A DNA stretch of 64,000 nucleotides from Angiostrongylus vasorum (taxonomy: Eukaryota; Nematoda; Chromadorea; Rhabditida; Metastrongylidae). The DNA is taken from positions 2,847,001 to 2,911,000 of the forward strand of contig JADANN010000202.1 in NCBI GenBank assembly GCA_018806985.1. The letters are read 5' to 3'. The translations under genes and the position numbers were made by a program. Under the pieces are notes generated by a model that saw only the letters and a program-made list of their open reading frames with translations, searched no databases and was not told where the DNA came from. Of this stretch, positions 23,709 to 34,116 are shown in pieces. Positions within the stretch are counted from its first letter, which is position 1. Each line of letters begins with the position of its first letter.

Positions 23709-24144
23709 AAATGTCTAATGATGCCTTAAAGGACTTATGTGCCAGAGCGATATCAAATACCATACGATTTTTTCACGAAGCATACTAAGTTTACCTTTTA
23801 TCGGTAAAGCACACAGTTACAGTAAGCTATATCCAAGGAGTTTTTAGTAAATAACTAGAAACCACATAGTAAACCCTTTTTTAGGTGGATAGAAGATCCT
23901 CGAGTTAAAAATGCCTTTTTTGCATTTTCTTATCAACGTACAGTTATTTGTGCTGAAATGATGCCTCATAGTCCCTCTTAACTCTAAATGGGTTTAAAAT
24001 AACAAAAATGGTTTCACTCTATTCAACAACTTGACGAGTAGTTATTGTTCAGGTTATATTATTTTTGCAACAGTTTCATCGATATTTGGGGTACAAGCAC
24101 TCGAGGAACAGTTTGAAATGAGAAAAGAGAAAGTGACATAATGG

Positions 24145-24415
24145 ATAAAGCGTTCGGTTTTGATCAATTTTTTAGAGAAGCACCATACGTTCAACTTCAC
24201 CAGGCATCGTAAAGGTGATTGAATTCATATTTGCTATATAAAATAACATAATGGGGCTTGGCGATGTTCCACGTCAGCGTATTTATCCTTCCAGATTAGT
24301 CTGGTACCATTTTACCGACCCTGGAGTGACGATGCTGTTGATTTATCTTGGTGTGCGGCAGCTTAATTTATCTTGGTGTGCGGCAGGGCCCCTCTAATAA
24401 CAGCCCTGCACATGC
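24145..24415 (-). repeat. family A SINE, diverged, with internal 30-bp duplication
   Basis: TTGATTTATCTTGGTGTGCG is repeated at 24338 and 24364, duplicating the head-proximal segment. The 3' end keeps GGTGCTTCTCTAAA and TTGATC. Confidence 0.7.
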
Positions 24416-24464
24416 TTTCACACAAACGTCATAAAGATGAAAAACATCGGAATCATTGCAGAAC

Positions 24465-24530
24465 GAATACATACATATATGTGTATATATATGTATATGT
24501 ATGCACATATACATATACATATACAGATGT
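24465..24530. repeat. TA/CA imperfect microsatellite
   Basis: ATACATACATATATGTGTAT followed by repeated ATATACAT units. Confidence 0.8.
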
Positions 24531-24847
24531 GGTAGATGTGTAGCTCTAGTGGTAGAATTGTAAAGATCGACCTAGTTCTCGATGTTCGTGTTGAGCAAAC
24601 ACTGATCACTGATTATTTGATCAGTGCCAAGGTTAATAGAAAGTCGGTCGTGGAAATTACTACGAGTTCGATCTAGTTTTTATACTTAATCCCTCTAGAG
24701 GTCGACATCCTAATTTTTTTTAATAATTTTGAAATGAGCAACGAATTTGGAACACAAGTTTACTCAAAGCGATGAAAAATTGTGCACTAATAGTCTACGA
24801 AACAATTTGCTATGCGACCGGTGTCCGAGTCAGCCGGAAGCACTGAC

Positions 24848-25071
24848 CTGGATCGAACTTCCCGTCGGCGGTTTCCCCTGACGACAACAACATTGCTTAG
24901 TGCTCAGGTTGTCGTGCGACAGCGCCAGGATCAGCTGAGCGGCGTCCCGTCGGCCTCGGCCTGCATCATCATCGATTCGGTCTGCCTCGTTCTTTTCAAC
25001 ATACAGCTGCCTTCCATGTGTTCTTTTTTTGGGAATATTTGTGCAAAGGAAGGTACCGTTACCATGAGATG
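24848..25071 (-). CDS. candidate internal exon, GC-rich, unidentified
   Basis: On the minus strand the acceptor GGTTTTTTAG ends at 25072 and the donor CAG/GTCAGT starts at 24847. The 224-bp segment is open throughout in the frame with two leading bases: THGRQLYVEKNEADRIDDD, then GRGRRDAAQLILALSHD and GKPPTGSSIQ. A second frame, open for the first two thirds (KEHMEGSCMLKRTRQTES, MMMQAEADGTPLS), is also codon-like, so the true frame is uncertain. Local GC is well above the surroundings. The plus-strand frame over the same bases is judged a shadow. Confidence 0.35.
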
Positions 25072-25394
25072 CTAAAAAACCAGTAGCGATCTCAGTTTAT
25101 TCTCACGTCCCTGAAATAATTTCTTGTACTTCATTTCCACTTGGTAACATCGGCAACGACGTCAATTAGCAGTCGCTCGACTAGCTGTAATGGCATTCAT
25201 AAATTTTCACTGCCGCAAGATTCGTAGGAATATCTACTCATCCACTCATCGGAAATGATGGGCAGATACATAGATATTGACCGTTTCTTTTTTGTGAATG
25301 ATATCGAGAGATAAAGGGTAGTTTCTAAAAGTTTTCTCCAACTACAAAAAAATCCCGTCATTTCCTGTGCGAAGTTCCTGTGCAAATGTTGGCG

Positions 25395-25622
25395 TCACAG
25401 CTTCTCAAGCGTCGTGCATTTCATGCGTATTGACTGAAGTGGTGTGGTTTTCGATCAGCAATTTTCGTCAATGAAGTGGCATCTATTTCACGGCGACGTC
25501 GTGTTTACCTCTATCATCGACGTAGAAACTCGGGAATAAAGTTGTTCGTCAGCGAAAAAAATGCTTTTCAAGTTTTCATCCATGTCTCCACAGGGTTTAT
25601 TGTCCCTTCCCATTTCATCCAT
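25395..25622 (-). CDS. candidate two-exon small gene, unidentified
   Basis: Minus strand: ATG at 25622 begins MDEMGRDNKPCGDMDENLKS and continues to VSTSMIE, with donor GAG/GTAAAC at 25508. A 75-bp intron ends ACCACTTCAG, and 25433-25395 encodes SIRMKCTTLEKL and stop. The total is 50 residues. The acceptor-like GTAATAG ends two bases before ATG, suggesting a trans-spliced start. Charged and helical in character, no signal peptide. It could also be the start of a longer protein. Confidence 0.35.
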
Positions 25623-26057
25623 TGCTATTACAAGTTGTAGAGCGAAATTTTTATGGGAAAAAAAAATGTGAAATTTTGAAGAGTTGCCAGAATGTTTCTG
25701 AGTGAAGCAATTTTTAAGTGCTCACTGCTGCTTGGAAAGATTTTCAGTGATTAATTATTTCTCTTACTTTTTGTACGTCAGTGTTTCCCATTTCGTTCTC
25801 ACATTTTTATCCTCGATGTTTCATTTGTTGAATTTTTCTGGAGAGAAATCGACTTTTGAGGGAAAAACCGAAGTCTTTGCGGTGATATTTTCACATTCTT
25901 TTTTCTTGCTGCTTTTTCTGGTGGCTTTTTCTCCTTCGATTTTCTTAGCGCTACAGCGGTTTTCTTTGGTTACTTTGACCGCACACAATTTGAGACGTTC
26001 ATTTTCGTTTCTGATTTTGAATGCTGCGAATTAAGTCGTTAAGAAGAGCACTTTTAG

Positions 26058-26369
26058 AAGAAACGGCTTTCATTGAATATTGGAGCGATTCAAGTGAAAG
26101 ATTGGAAGGAGAAGTTGTTCAGGTGAAGAAAAATGGTGAATAAAAAAAGAGCAAATCGAACCACCTATGAAATTCGGAATAACTATGCCTCATTTTCTTT
26201 GCCCTGCTCTTCATTTCATTTCGAGTTAGGCTACTGTCATTTGCACGATTATTCTATTAAAGCTCTTCTAACAATAAAAACGACAGCATTGTCTGCTGTC
26301 GGTGAAGTAGTGCCAAGATCAACTTCTTTCCTTCCGGATTACTTGAAAGATGAACTTGAACAAAACTGA
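26058..26369 (+). CDS. candidate last two exons of an unidentified gene
   Basis: Exon 26058-26122 follows acceptor GCACTTTTAG, encodes ETAFIEYWSDSSERLEGEVV plus Q and ends at donor CAG/GTGAAG. A 103-bp intron ends TTTCATTTCGAG. Exon 26226-26369 continues in phase with LGYCHLHDYSIKALLTIK, then VGEVVPRSTSFLPDYLKDEL and stop. Both junctions preserve the frame, which is better than a single open frame. Upstream exons were not found and the family is unknown. Confidence 0.35.
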
Positions 26370-26713
26370 CGAAAACTTCAAAGAGATGTCCAGAAACTTT
26401 CACATAATGGACTATCCCCGGTGATCTTCGACGCTCCCTTCGGGCAGTTCGAAAAGATGGCACATTGTTGATGCTGACAAATCCCAGCGTGTATTTTCAA
26501 AAGACTTCAGATTTTCGTTCCAGCTGTTCGTTTTTTTCTAATGTTAGAAAAAAGCATTTGGGTAGAATTAGCTCTGATTGCTGCATTGGCATGGAAGGAA
26601 TTTGTTTTAACTTTCAGCTAGCCTTCACCCCTCCCAAATTTATACCTCCGTTATACGATTACATTGTTAATATGAACTCATCGGAGTTCTTAGCATGAAG
26701 TTCTTCTTAACTT

Positions 26714-27258
26714 CCTGGATTATTTAGCTAACACCACGTCGATAAAAAAGTTTATTTGGCTAACGTTTGGACACCGTCGTCTTCCTCAGAGCCGATGGTC
26801 CGAGTGAATGGTCCGCAGTCGTTCATCTTCTCGATGTGGTCTCTTCGTTCTTGTACGAGTCCAATCTTCCTCAGTGGAGCACCGCTCGAATGAGCTAACC
26901 TCGTCCAACAACGATCTTTCGTACAGGGTGGTTGTTGTTAATAATGATTGTCCGATGACAATAATTTGTTTCTCAACGGACCAGCCTGCAGCAGTAGGTA
27001 TAGCATCTTATAATTAACGGACAATCATTATCAACACCAACCGTCTTGTATTAAAAAAACGCCAACGGGTCAGGTTGCCTCATTCCAGCGGGTGGTCCAT
27101 TGAAGACTATTCGACTCGATAAGAAGACAAAGACACCACATCGAGAATGCGACTGTAGACCATCGACTCAGATCGTCGGCTTTGATGAGGGCGATGGTGT
27201 CGAAACGTTAGCCGAATAAACGTTTCTATCAACCTCGTATTGGCTTAATAATCCAGGT
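26714..27258. repeat. inverted pair of Penelope-type terminal repeats (imperfect palindrome)
   Basis: The left arm (26714-26955) and right arm (27018-27258) are reverse complements over about 240 bp with mismatches. Shared landmarks are CCTGGATTATT at the outer ends, TTTATTCGGCTAACGTTT, the hammerhead-like box (minus at 26757-26797, plus at 27178-27216) and AATAATGATTGTCCG at the inner ends. A spacer of about 60 bp separates the arms. Confidence 0.8.
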
Positions 27259-27544
27259 TTTCCAAGATATGCGTGACCGATAGTATTTCTTCTCTATTTT
27301 TTCTTCACATCCATTAATGTCACAAAACTAGATGTAGAGGTAAAATTTCAGTACATAATGTCAGGACCTTTTCGCTATATTGATATGTTGGTCTACCCTT
27401 TTTGCCTTTCATATGTGTTTCCACGTTGGAGCGCTTTATAACAAAAAAGAGGATCCCAGCTTGCAGGACGGGATTGCTTTCCGGTAGTTTGTCTTCATAG
27501 TGTCGACCACGCACTCTCGAGCATTGCACTGCTGAAACACCACC

Positions 27545-27752
27545 TCAATCTTCTGCCATCCTTCCCAGTTCGACAAATTGGTTCCAAACTTGTTTCAAAG
27601 AAGAGCAGCGTTGAGTTCATACGGGAATAGGCCACAGCAAGTCATTGCATAGACCAAATGTGCACTCACTCCCCTCTACGGTGCTTGATGAAGTCGAATC
27701 CACGGCGCATCCTTTAGTGATTGAACAGTACTGGATGCTTTACTCTTGCTTT
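27545..27752 (+). repeat. family A SINE, 5'-truncated
   Basis: GACAAATTGGTTCCAAACTT, TAGGCCACAGCAAGTCATTG, GCTTGATGAAGTCGAATCC and ATCCTTTAGTGATTGA are collinear with full-length copies. Confidence 0.75.
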
Positions 27753-27904
27753 TTTAAGTTTTACGAATTTTCACATAACAAGTCTGACTACTGGTAATTC
27801 CTAATCTCGATACGAATAAAGCAAAACGAATAGGTTAACATTGTTTGATTAAAGCATTTTAGTTATTAATGTTTCCATTATATTGTTTTTCACTTATGTC
27901 TTAG

Positions 27905-28140
27905 CCGAAAGAAGTGTTTTAGGACAATTTATACCCGAGCGCATTTTATCTGATATAGCTGAAATCCTTGAAATGCTGAGAGTTCTCCAGGAGATCGTAA
28001 GATCGAATATTAATAATACAACCATATATTTTGTATTGTCATCAAAACGGCCACGCTATTCATGATTACGGTATTAATTATGATGCTCTCATAAATTATT
28101 TTTATAACTTTAGATTGAAGAAATAAGCTATGAAGTCTGA
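27905..28140 (+). CDS. candidate last two exons of an unidentified gene
   Basis: Exon 27905-27996 follows acceptor CACTTATGTCTTAG and encodes ERSVLGQFIPERILSDIAEI then LEMLRVLQEI, an amphipathic leucine-rich helix, with donor GTAAGA. The 117-bp intron ends TTTTATAACTTTAG. Exon 28114-28140 encodes IEEISYEV and stop, in phase. The splice signals are good nematode ones. No homology is recognised and upstream exons are not found; an old SINE lies 150 bp upstream. Confidence 0.35.
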
Positions 28141-28144
28141 TATT

Positions 28145-28838
28145 TGGAGACATTCGGTTGTTTGCGATCTCGAAGTGCCAATTCCATTGATGTGAAACTT
28201 GATAGGAGGGGTGCGGTCGTCATTTTCCGATTGCCAAAAACAAACTAAAAAGTGGTGGGAGAAGTCCAAAATATTGCAGAAATGAATGAAGCAGACGGGA
28301 AAGAACTCAAACATTCGAACCATCCCAGATTATTTGGTCAGAATATAACCTTTCTTTGAGTAGTTTTTTATATCCTCTGATTTCCTCTACTGAAATTTGC
28401 GTATTTTGTTGAATTCAGCGAAAAAATATTAGATCTGTGACGATGTTTAACGGCAGTCCTACGCATGAATAATCACACGGACTTCCATGAAGTTGTTATG
28501 TTAGCAGCATGATGCCTCCATGTATGGCGGCTGTCGGTAATCCAATATATTGCCAATTACGGTAGCTCTCGTTTTTTGTCCATTGTGTCATTATGACACA
28601 CGACAATTTGCACTAAGTGAAAACCGGCATCGGATTTGACGATGTTCACATAATGCAATGTTTTCGATTGTGAAAGGTCATTATTTAAATCATATGAAGT
28701 CGCAGCGATGTTTTGGATGATTATTGAAGAAGCAAGTCATAGGAATTGATAACTACTGTTTTGATTGTTTTATTCTAAAATGACATGAAATGATCATTCA
28801 TTAGAAATAGTGGAATAGAAAAAATTACCAATTTTTGC
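28145..28838. other. no gene kept
   Basis: Contains a TGTGTCATTATGACACA near-palindrome at about 28585. A competing minus-strand exon candidate at 28102-28256 was not kept. Confidence 0.35.
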
Positions 28839-28839
28839 G

Positions 28840-28925
28840 CGAGCCCTCGAAAGGGAATCGTGGTTCGATCTGGCCCGGGGTCCAAATTTTGCTAATATCT
28901 CAGCGTCGTTGTGGTTGTAATTACC
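28840..28925 (+). repeat. family D SINE, 3' part
   Basis: GGGAATCGTGGTTCGATCTG, TCCAAATTTTGCTAATATCT, CAGCGTCGTTGTGGTTGTAA. Confidence 0.7.
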
Positions 28926-29032
28926 AGTTTTTTTTGAAAATGTGTTTTTTGAAAATGGCCTGTATTATTTAGTACGTGAATATTCGAGTGGTAGAACTCA
29001 TGGCCGTATTAATAATTAGTCCTCCTTTAGAA

Positions 29033-29246
29033 TCATGACATTCTTCTCTTTACGGTTTCTTTGTCACAAATGAAACTGTTAGTTGTGACGAGTTGGTGGT
29101 CCAACATTCCATAAACATCCGTGTATCGTAGAAATCCTTCGACAGTTCTGTTTTGCTGCACTGTTTGTTTGGTGCCAGCTTCGGAACAATGTCCAGACGT
29201 CTTTTCTGCCATCACGACTTCATACGGTTCAAATTTTTGCACATTT
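29033..29246 (-). CDS. candidate exon, unidentified
   Basis: Minus-strand frame with EPYEVVMAEKTSGHCSEAG, QQNRTVEGFLRYTDVYG and LVTTNSFICDKETVKRRM, then TGA. The possible acceptor GATAG at 29247 is weak. One leading base there would fit the donor phase of 29953-30143, so the two could be neighbouring exons. Function unknown. Confidence 0.28.
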
Positions 29247-29952
29247 CTATCTATCTGCTTAATTTATCTGACATTTCTGTGAGTGATCGTGCGTGTATTC
29301 GGTTGTGTTCTTCATTGGAGCATTTAGCGCTCTATTAGAACCGGTCCATGCTTATTCATAGGCCGAGAATGTCACGTAATGGTATGAAGATCGACCATGC
29401 TAAAGATTGCTGTTCGATTGATATCTCAGTTTTTAATTTAATAGGACCACAGGTTGTTCTTATAATGGTATCAGAATACAAAAACCTTGTTTCAAAGTCG
29501 TAATCCTCCGCAACGATGCGATAGGCGTATACTTACTAAACTGAAAGAAATCAGTAGGATTAAAGAGTATCTATGAAATACAAGGAAGTTGGACGAATAA
29601 ATGAAACGTAGTGGTTGGCCTTTGATCAGCTCGAATGCGAATTCATAAGCGCGCTCATCAACTGGGTATGCTGTTCCGCTCATTAAAAGTGTTTGTCGCT
29701 CGAACTAACATCATTTGAATCACCGTATAGGCATATATTTTCTGGAATATCCCTGTGACACATGCATTTATTCTTATTTATAAGCAATCAAACATTATGT
29801 AATTGGAATGAGATAAAACGAGCCTGAGAAATCTGGTGTTTCATGTGAGAAAAGTGCTTGGTGTTGTAAAAAATACTGCTAGCAAAGCAGTGTGCAGTCC
29901 TTGTCTTTGTGTTCTTGAAATGTTTCTAATCATTCTGAAAAGTGTTCTTCAC

Positions 29953-30143
29953 CGCAATTCATAATGATGGCCATTCAGTTTTTTTGAACAGCTGTAGCGC
30001 CTACGCCCCGCGACAGTCGTGAAGTTCAGCGCATGAGCGGCGGCGACCTTGAGGTGAAGAGGGAATGCAGAATTGCGGTCGGCTCCTATTCTTCTCACGG
30101 TCACTTTTAATTTAAGTCGATCGCCGACAAAGTAAATAAACAA
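29953..30143 (-). CDS. candidate exon, GC-rich, unidentified
   Basis: Minus-strand frame rich in G/C at third positions: VGDRLKLKVTVRRIGADRNS, AFPLHLKVAAAHALNFTTVA, GRRRYSCSKKLNGHHYEL. The donor CG/GTGAAG lies at 29952. Alternating hydrophobic residues suggest beta strands, as in an extracellular domain, with one NFT sequon. The 5' boundary is not resolved and no family is recognised. Confidence 0.33.
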
Positions 30144-30289
30144 ACCAATTTGTTTCTTGTCGAGTGATTTGTGCTTATATTGATCTTCTTTGGAGAATTA
30201 GAAACAACTTATGTTGGTGATGGAAAATTTACATTTCAAACCAAGGCAAGCTTTTTGGAAAGTCGAGTTGGTAAAATGTTTTTCTCTAT

Positions 30290-30578
30290 GTGCGCGTGTG
30301 GCGCAGTGGTCGGAGGTGCCCTGCAACACACGTGGAATCGATCCCCGCGCCCATGGTCCACCAAGCCTTCCATCCCTCCCGGGTCGGCAAATTGGTACCA
30401 GACTTGTCTGGGTGGATAGCAGCACTGGCTCGATACATCGGTAGGCCACTGCGAGTCATTTTAAAGGGCAGATATGCATTTAATCACCTCCAAACGATGT
30501 TTAATGAGGTCGAATGCATGGCGCATCGCTCAGGGGATTGATCAACGCCGAGAGCTTTATCCTTATACTTTATGTACA
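30290..30578 (+). repeat. family A SINE, best-preserved copy
   Basis: The head contains TGGCGCAGTGG, an exact fit to the pol III A box, and GTGGAATCGATCCCCGC in the B-box position. It is followed by GGTACCAGACTTGTCTGGG, CTCCAAACGATGTTTAATGA and GCCGAGAGCTTTATCCTTA. It is probably among the youngest copies. Confidence 0.9.
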
Positions 30579-30655
30579 AATTGTCGGTTTATTATTGAGT
30601 TTCAATGAAAACAATATCATAAATACAGTAACTCATGTAGAACAATCTGTACTTC

Positions 30656-30716
30656 ATACATACTTGGATACTTGAACGGCCAGTCTTCAAGAGTTTTGCG
30701 GACTGCAGCATATTTT
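30656..30716 (-). repeat. family B/RTE 3' end fragment
   Basis: ACTTGGATACTTGAACGGCC then TTTTGCGGACTGCAGCATA resembles only the last 60 bp of RTE/B, on the minus strand. Confidence 0.55.
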
Positions 30717-30719
30717 TCA

Positions 30720-31870
30720 TCCGATCTCAATCTGCATTTCGTGTCAAGAAAAGGCGAATTGGTTGAAATATTTCCTTGGTAACCAGCTCGTACTTGGAAT
30801 CGTTTTTTATTCCTTTTCATGTGTTCAAGAGAAATAATAAGTGATGAGGTTCTCATCGTGAAAGAAATCTAGCTCTGCTAAACAGACCTTTCTCTTCCAT
30901 GCCAATTCCTGTTTCAGAAGAAGTACTTACACGCACAGTATTCAACTCAATTACTAAGCGGGGTTTAGCAGACCAACAACGACGGTGAAGTAGTCAACGT
31001 TTCAAGGACACCTAAGTTTATAATTATTTGACTATACAACGTTTCGTTAGCAGTCAACTGGTAGTTGTGCCTGTTCTCGTTCACATACAGCTTTTCCTAC
31101 TGATTACTTTTGGTAATAAACGTCCTAAGTGGCATTCTGTAGGCAATGAGTATGTCTAAAGGTTAATGCAAACAGTACGGTGAGAAACAATTTATGTTTG
31201 AAGTTTGTCCAGTGTTTCAGTAAGTTTAGTCTAGCGTACAGTCCTCGATCCTCTGTTTCTAAGTGAAAGCTTAACAAAAAGTGTGGTTATTTAATTACTA
31301 CGCCTTCTGAGACAATGGACAAACTCACAACTTATGACACCTGTACGTGTCATAATGATTTTATTGGAGTGGATAGTGTGACACATATATGTCTCATTTT
31401 TCTTCCCTGGTGGTTTATTCTAACAAATAGAACTGTTTTTCTGCAAGTTGTATTATCAGTTGTTGACTTGTAGAAGATAGATTTTTTTTTCTATGCGTTC
31501 TTCAGAGGAAGCTCTATTCTGCACCTAGAACTATACAAATACCCGTTTCCTAAACGAGTTCACTAGCAAGAAATTTTGGGTGCTAATCGTCTACAATTTC
31601 AATCCCAAGTGTCATAATGAATGGTAGTTATCGTAAAGAATGTGTGAATGTAAAAATACTCAAATGGTGACCCATAAATTTCAAAACACTTTCAAATGCT
31701 GGAAGTAATGTGTTTGTGTGATGACCCATAGAAACATAATGAATACCACCATAAACGTCATTCACATCCGTTTACGTCCGTCACATTCATATTTACATCC
31801 ATTTGCATAGTTGATTTTGCAAGTCTTCAGGAGTCACGAGAAATCGTGAGTGACCTTGAAAAAACTGCTA
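30720..31870. other. no gene seen
   Basis: AT-rich. Holds a short palindromic TGACACCTGTACGTGTCA near 31335. Confidence 0.4.
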
Positions 31871-31876
31871 TTTCAG

Positions 31877-31963
31877 TGGTTATTCGCGCGAAGGGATTTT
31901 ATTTACCTGCAATCTCGAAAGCCGAACTACGTTTCCCCGATCTCGTCACCACTTGTCAACTAG
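31877..31963 (+). CDS. very tentative terminal exon
   Basis: An acceptor TGCTATTTCAG precedes 28 codons (WLFARRDFIYLQSRKPNYVS, PISSPLVN) and TAG. The RRDFIYLQ core recalls the RDYVYLR strand of START lipid-transfer domains, but the match is too short to assign. Confidence 0.15.
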   Translation, partial: WLFARRDFIYLQSRKPNYVSPISSPLVN

Positions 31964-32546
31964 TGATTACGTTGTCCAATCGTTGCAGTGATTGCCAGTT
32001 CAAGTTTATCCTTCGCTATATTTCCAGGCTGAATTGTCGAATTCTTTGTTTGCGTGGAAGATTCTGCTGAGGTGATAAACGTCCACTCAGCATCCTAGTT
32101 CCATATCAAGTAATATCCACGTGCCAGTAATGGGAAGTCATCAGGAGAATGAGTGTACGACTTTACTAAATATTGCTTCAGAGAACTGAAAAAACAACTA
32201 CTGGATAGGTCACGATCTATCGTCATCATATTTTTAGATGCTACTTCAACTCCAATTTCTTTTGGGGGGTTTTTACTCGCATTCTTCCCACGCTACGTGG
32301 TTTGAGTTTTTACCGATGCTCCGATTTTCGTATTATATTGGGATTTTTTTGTTTGAAAGTCTCATTTTTTCCTTGCCGTTATCTTCGCGTTGTTTTCTTC
32401 AAGAAGCTCTTAGCATTGAGAGCATCGCATTACATATTCGATAGGATAAATATAGATTTGAATTTAATACTCCGTCTAATGCATTGCTTATTCGTTGGCA
32501 ACTTCATTTCTCTAGAATGTTAAAAAATGTAAAATTTTTATTTCAG

Positions 32547-32633
32547 ACTTTCCAACTGTTCAGTGATCTTACTGGATTTCGAGAAGACCGAAATAAGTCC
32601 CATGGATTTCTAAGTGCAGCGTTAATGGGCTAA
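32547..32633 (+). CDS. candidate 3'-terminal exon, unidentified
   Basis: A strong acceptor TTTTTATTTCAG ends at 32546. It is followed by 28 codons (TFQLFSDLTGFREDRNKSHG, FLSAALMG) and TAA. It lies just upstream of the Penelope relic. No upstream exon could be linked. Confidence 0.25.
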   Translation, partial: TFQLFSDLTGFREDRNKSHGFLSAALMG

Positions 32634-32799
32634 ACGATGAATTGAAGAAGCAGAAGCTCAAGACAGTTGACTCAAAAGTAGTTTAGTGCAGCATACTTAC
32701 TTGTGTAAGATCTTTTCTGCTTCGTCATTCATCTCTTACGTTTTTTTTCTTTTTCTTTCGATTTTCTTCCGTTTTGTGGAAGCAGAGTTATAATAATTT

Positions 32800-33560
32800 T
32801 TGTCTGGCGTCAGTCAAAGATGCACTTAAGAAAATTCGATGGGAAATCGGATAAAGCGGAACATTGTATGTTTTGATGATAAAAACAGTAAAGAACAGTA
32901 GGTTCTCGGGATAGGTTTGGAGGAAGAACCATGCCACCAAACGATGGGTCTAACGCGAATAACGTCGCATTTGTCCCGTCCTTCATTTCCAAAGAAGTAA
33001 GCACAGCTGTAAAGCGATGACTAAAAAGGGCCGATTTAGAGGAATGGGTAGTAGTAGTCGAAATCCCATCGAACACCCTAAGAAAGTCAGCTAGTTCGTA
33101 ACTGTTTGTGTGACCGTCTATACACAACGCAAAAGTGAACAATTTGCACTCGTGGTAATTGTATGAGTTCCGGTTCAGTGTACCTGATCTCTATCAAAGC
33201 GTAGGGAGGCGAATATATTGGCAAGCCGATAAACTACCATGTGTCCATACGAAAAAAAAACACCTAGACGGTAGGCGTAAAGGTAAACAAAATACTCCAG
33301 TAGACGCGCATTAGACAGACACGTAACACGGAAGATTTTGAAGTAGAAGTCATCATCTTCGCAAAGGAACGTAAAACTTCAGCGCTTAAAACCCTCGAAG
33401 CATTCGAAACTCTCGAAGCATTCTAGATAGTATCCAAAGAGTCCACAAATGGACCACAAAGAGGAATGACTCATTATCACTCGGGATCTCACACAATATC
33501 TAAGCCTGGTAGTTTAACGTCATTACCGATTCATGTAAGCTCTGTACGGTTGGTACCCAC
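32800..33560 (+). pseudogene. Penelope-like element, RT end and GIY-YIG endonuclease region, decayed
   Basis: Read across frames the + strand gives VAFVPSFISKEVSTAVKR (near 32960), LKRADLEEWVVVVEIPSNTL (near 33030), then KHLDGRRKGKQ (near 33270), RQTRNTEDFEVEVIIFAKER (near 33320) and KTSALKTLEAFE (near 33380). This is the order seen at the C-terminus of Penelope-like polyproteins: the end of the RT, then a GIY-YIG nuclease ending AREAKTSARKTLEAFW-like. LEAFETLEAF appears as a small internal duplication. Stops and frameshifts are frequent. The terminal motif at 33711-33783 follows in the same orientation. Confidence 0.7.
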
Positions 33561-33707
33561 ATGGAGTACTCAGTGGTAGCCTCATGAAGAGCGGTGAGTG
33601 TGTGAATAAACTGTTTTATATCTAATGCTATTGAAAATTAAGTGTCGTTGTTTTTGATTGAAGTCATAGAGGTGTTTCGCCAACTACGGTTTGGTTAAAT
33701 GGTCTTC

Positions 33708-33785
33708 CTAGGCCCTGAAAAAGGCGAAACTCGCCGAAATCTTAGTTGCTGCGAATAATACTATACAGTAGCAACCTTATATGTG
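33708..33785 (+). repeat. Penelope-type terminal repeat with hammerhead-like core
   Basis: CCTGAAAAAGGCGAAACTCG, CGAAAT and a tail AACCTTATATGTGC match the terminal repeats elsewhere in the window (CTGAKGAAGRCGA, CGAAAC, tail ACCTCGTATTRGC). It lies about 230 bp downstream of the recognisable Penelope coding relic, which links the short repeats to that element class. Confidence 0.6.
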
Positions 33786-34116
33786 CTTATCAACAAAATG
33801 GCGAATTATTATGGAGAGTTCATTAGGAAGAAGTTCGAAAAACGGTACGGAGTTTAATCGAAATGCTAGAATAAAGTTAGCAGAGAGCAAGACAGAATGT
33901 GGATTGAGGTTTTGGTTCTAAAATGCCTCCTATATATTCTTTCATAAGCGTCGATTTCTGGCATGGTGGATTTCTATAAGAGTAACGTAGTCCAGATCCA
34001 TATGCCCTGCTTTTCTTGCTACGATAAGTCAATACTTCACGCTATAATGCTATGAAACGTTAACATTCTGTCGATTGCGAAATGTGTGCAGCGTTTACGT
34101 AACTACTCCGCCCACT

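Noticed and set aside
24812..25075. 87-codon plus-strand frame in a GC-rich patch
   Set aside because: The minus strand has matching splice acceptor and donor and more coding-like codons; the plus frame has no splice support.
25702..26034. 110-codon hydrophobic plus-strand frame
   Set aside because: T-rich DNA yields runs of F, L and S; no ATG context, splice signals or homology.
28102..28256. Minus-strand exon candidate after CACTTTTTAG (ENDDRTPPIKFHINGIG)
   Set aside because: It overlaps the better phase-matched plus-strand exon at 28114-28140. Plausible, but both cannot easily be true.
30298..30360. A tRNA gene suggested by TGGCGCAGTGG
   Set aside because: It has an exact A box but is the head of a 290-bp repeat with many copies and no cloverleaf.
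30198..30541. Three overlapping frames on both strands
   Set aside because: All fall in a family A SINE.
31877..31963. START lipid-transfer domain
   Set aside because: Only the eight-residue RRDFIYLQ resembles the family; no neighbouring exon shows other START motifs. Kept only as a low-confidence exon.
32810..33142. 110-codon minus-strand frame
   Set aside because: Antisense shadow of the Penelope-like coding relic on the plus strand.
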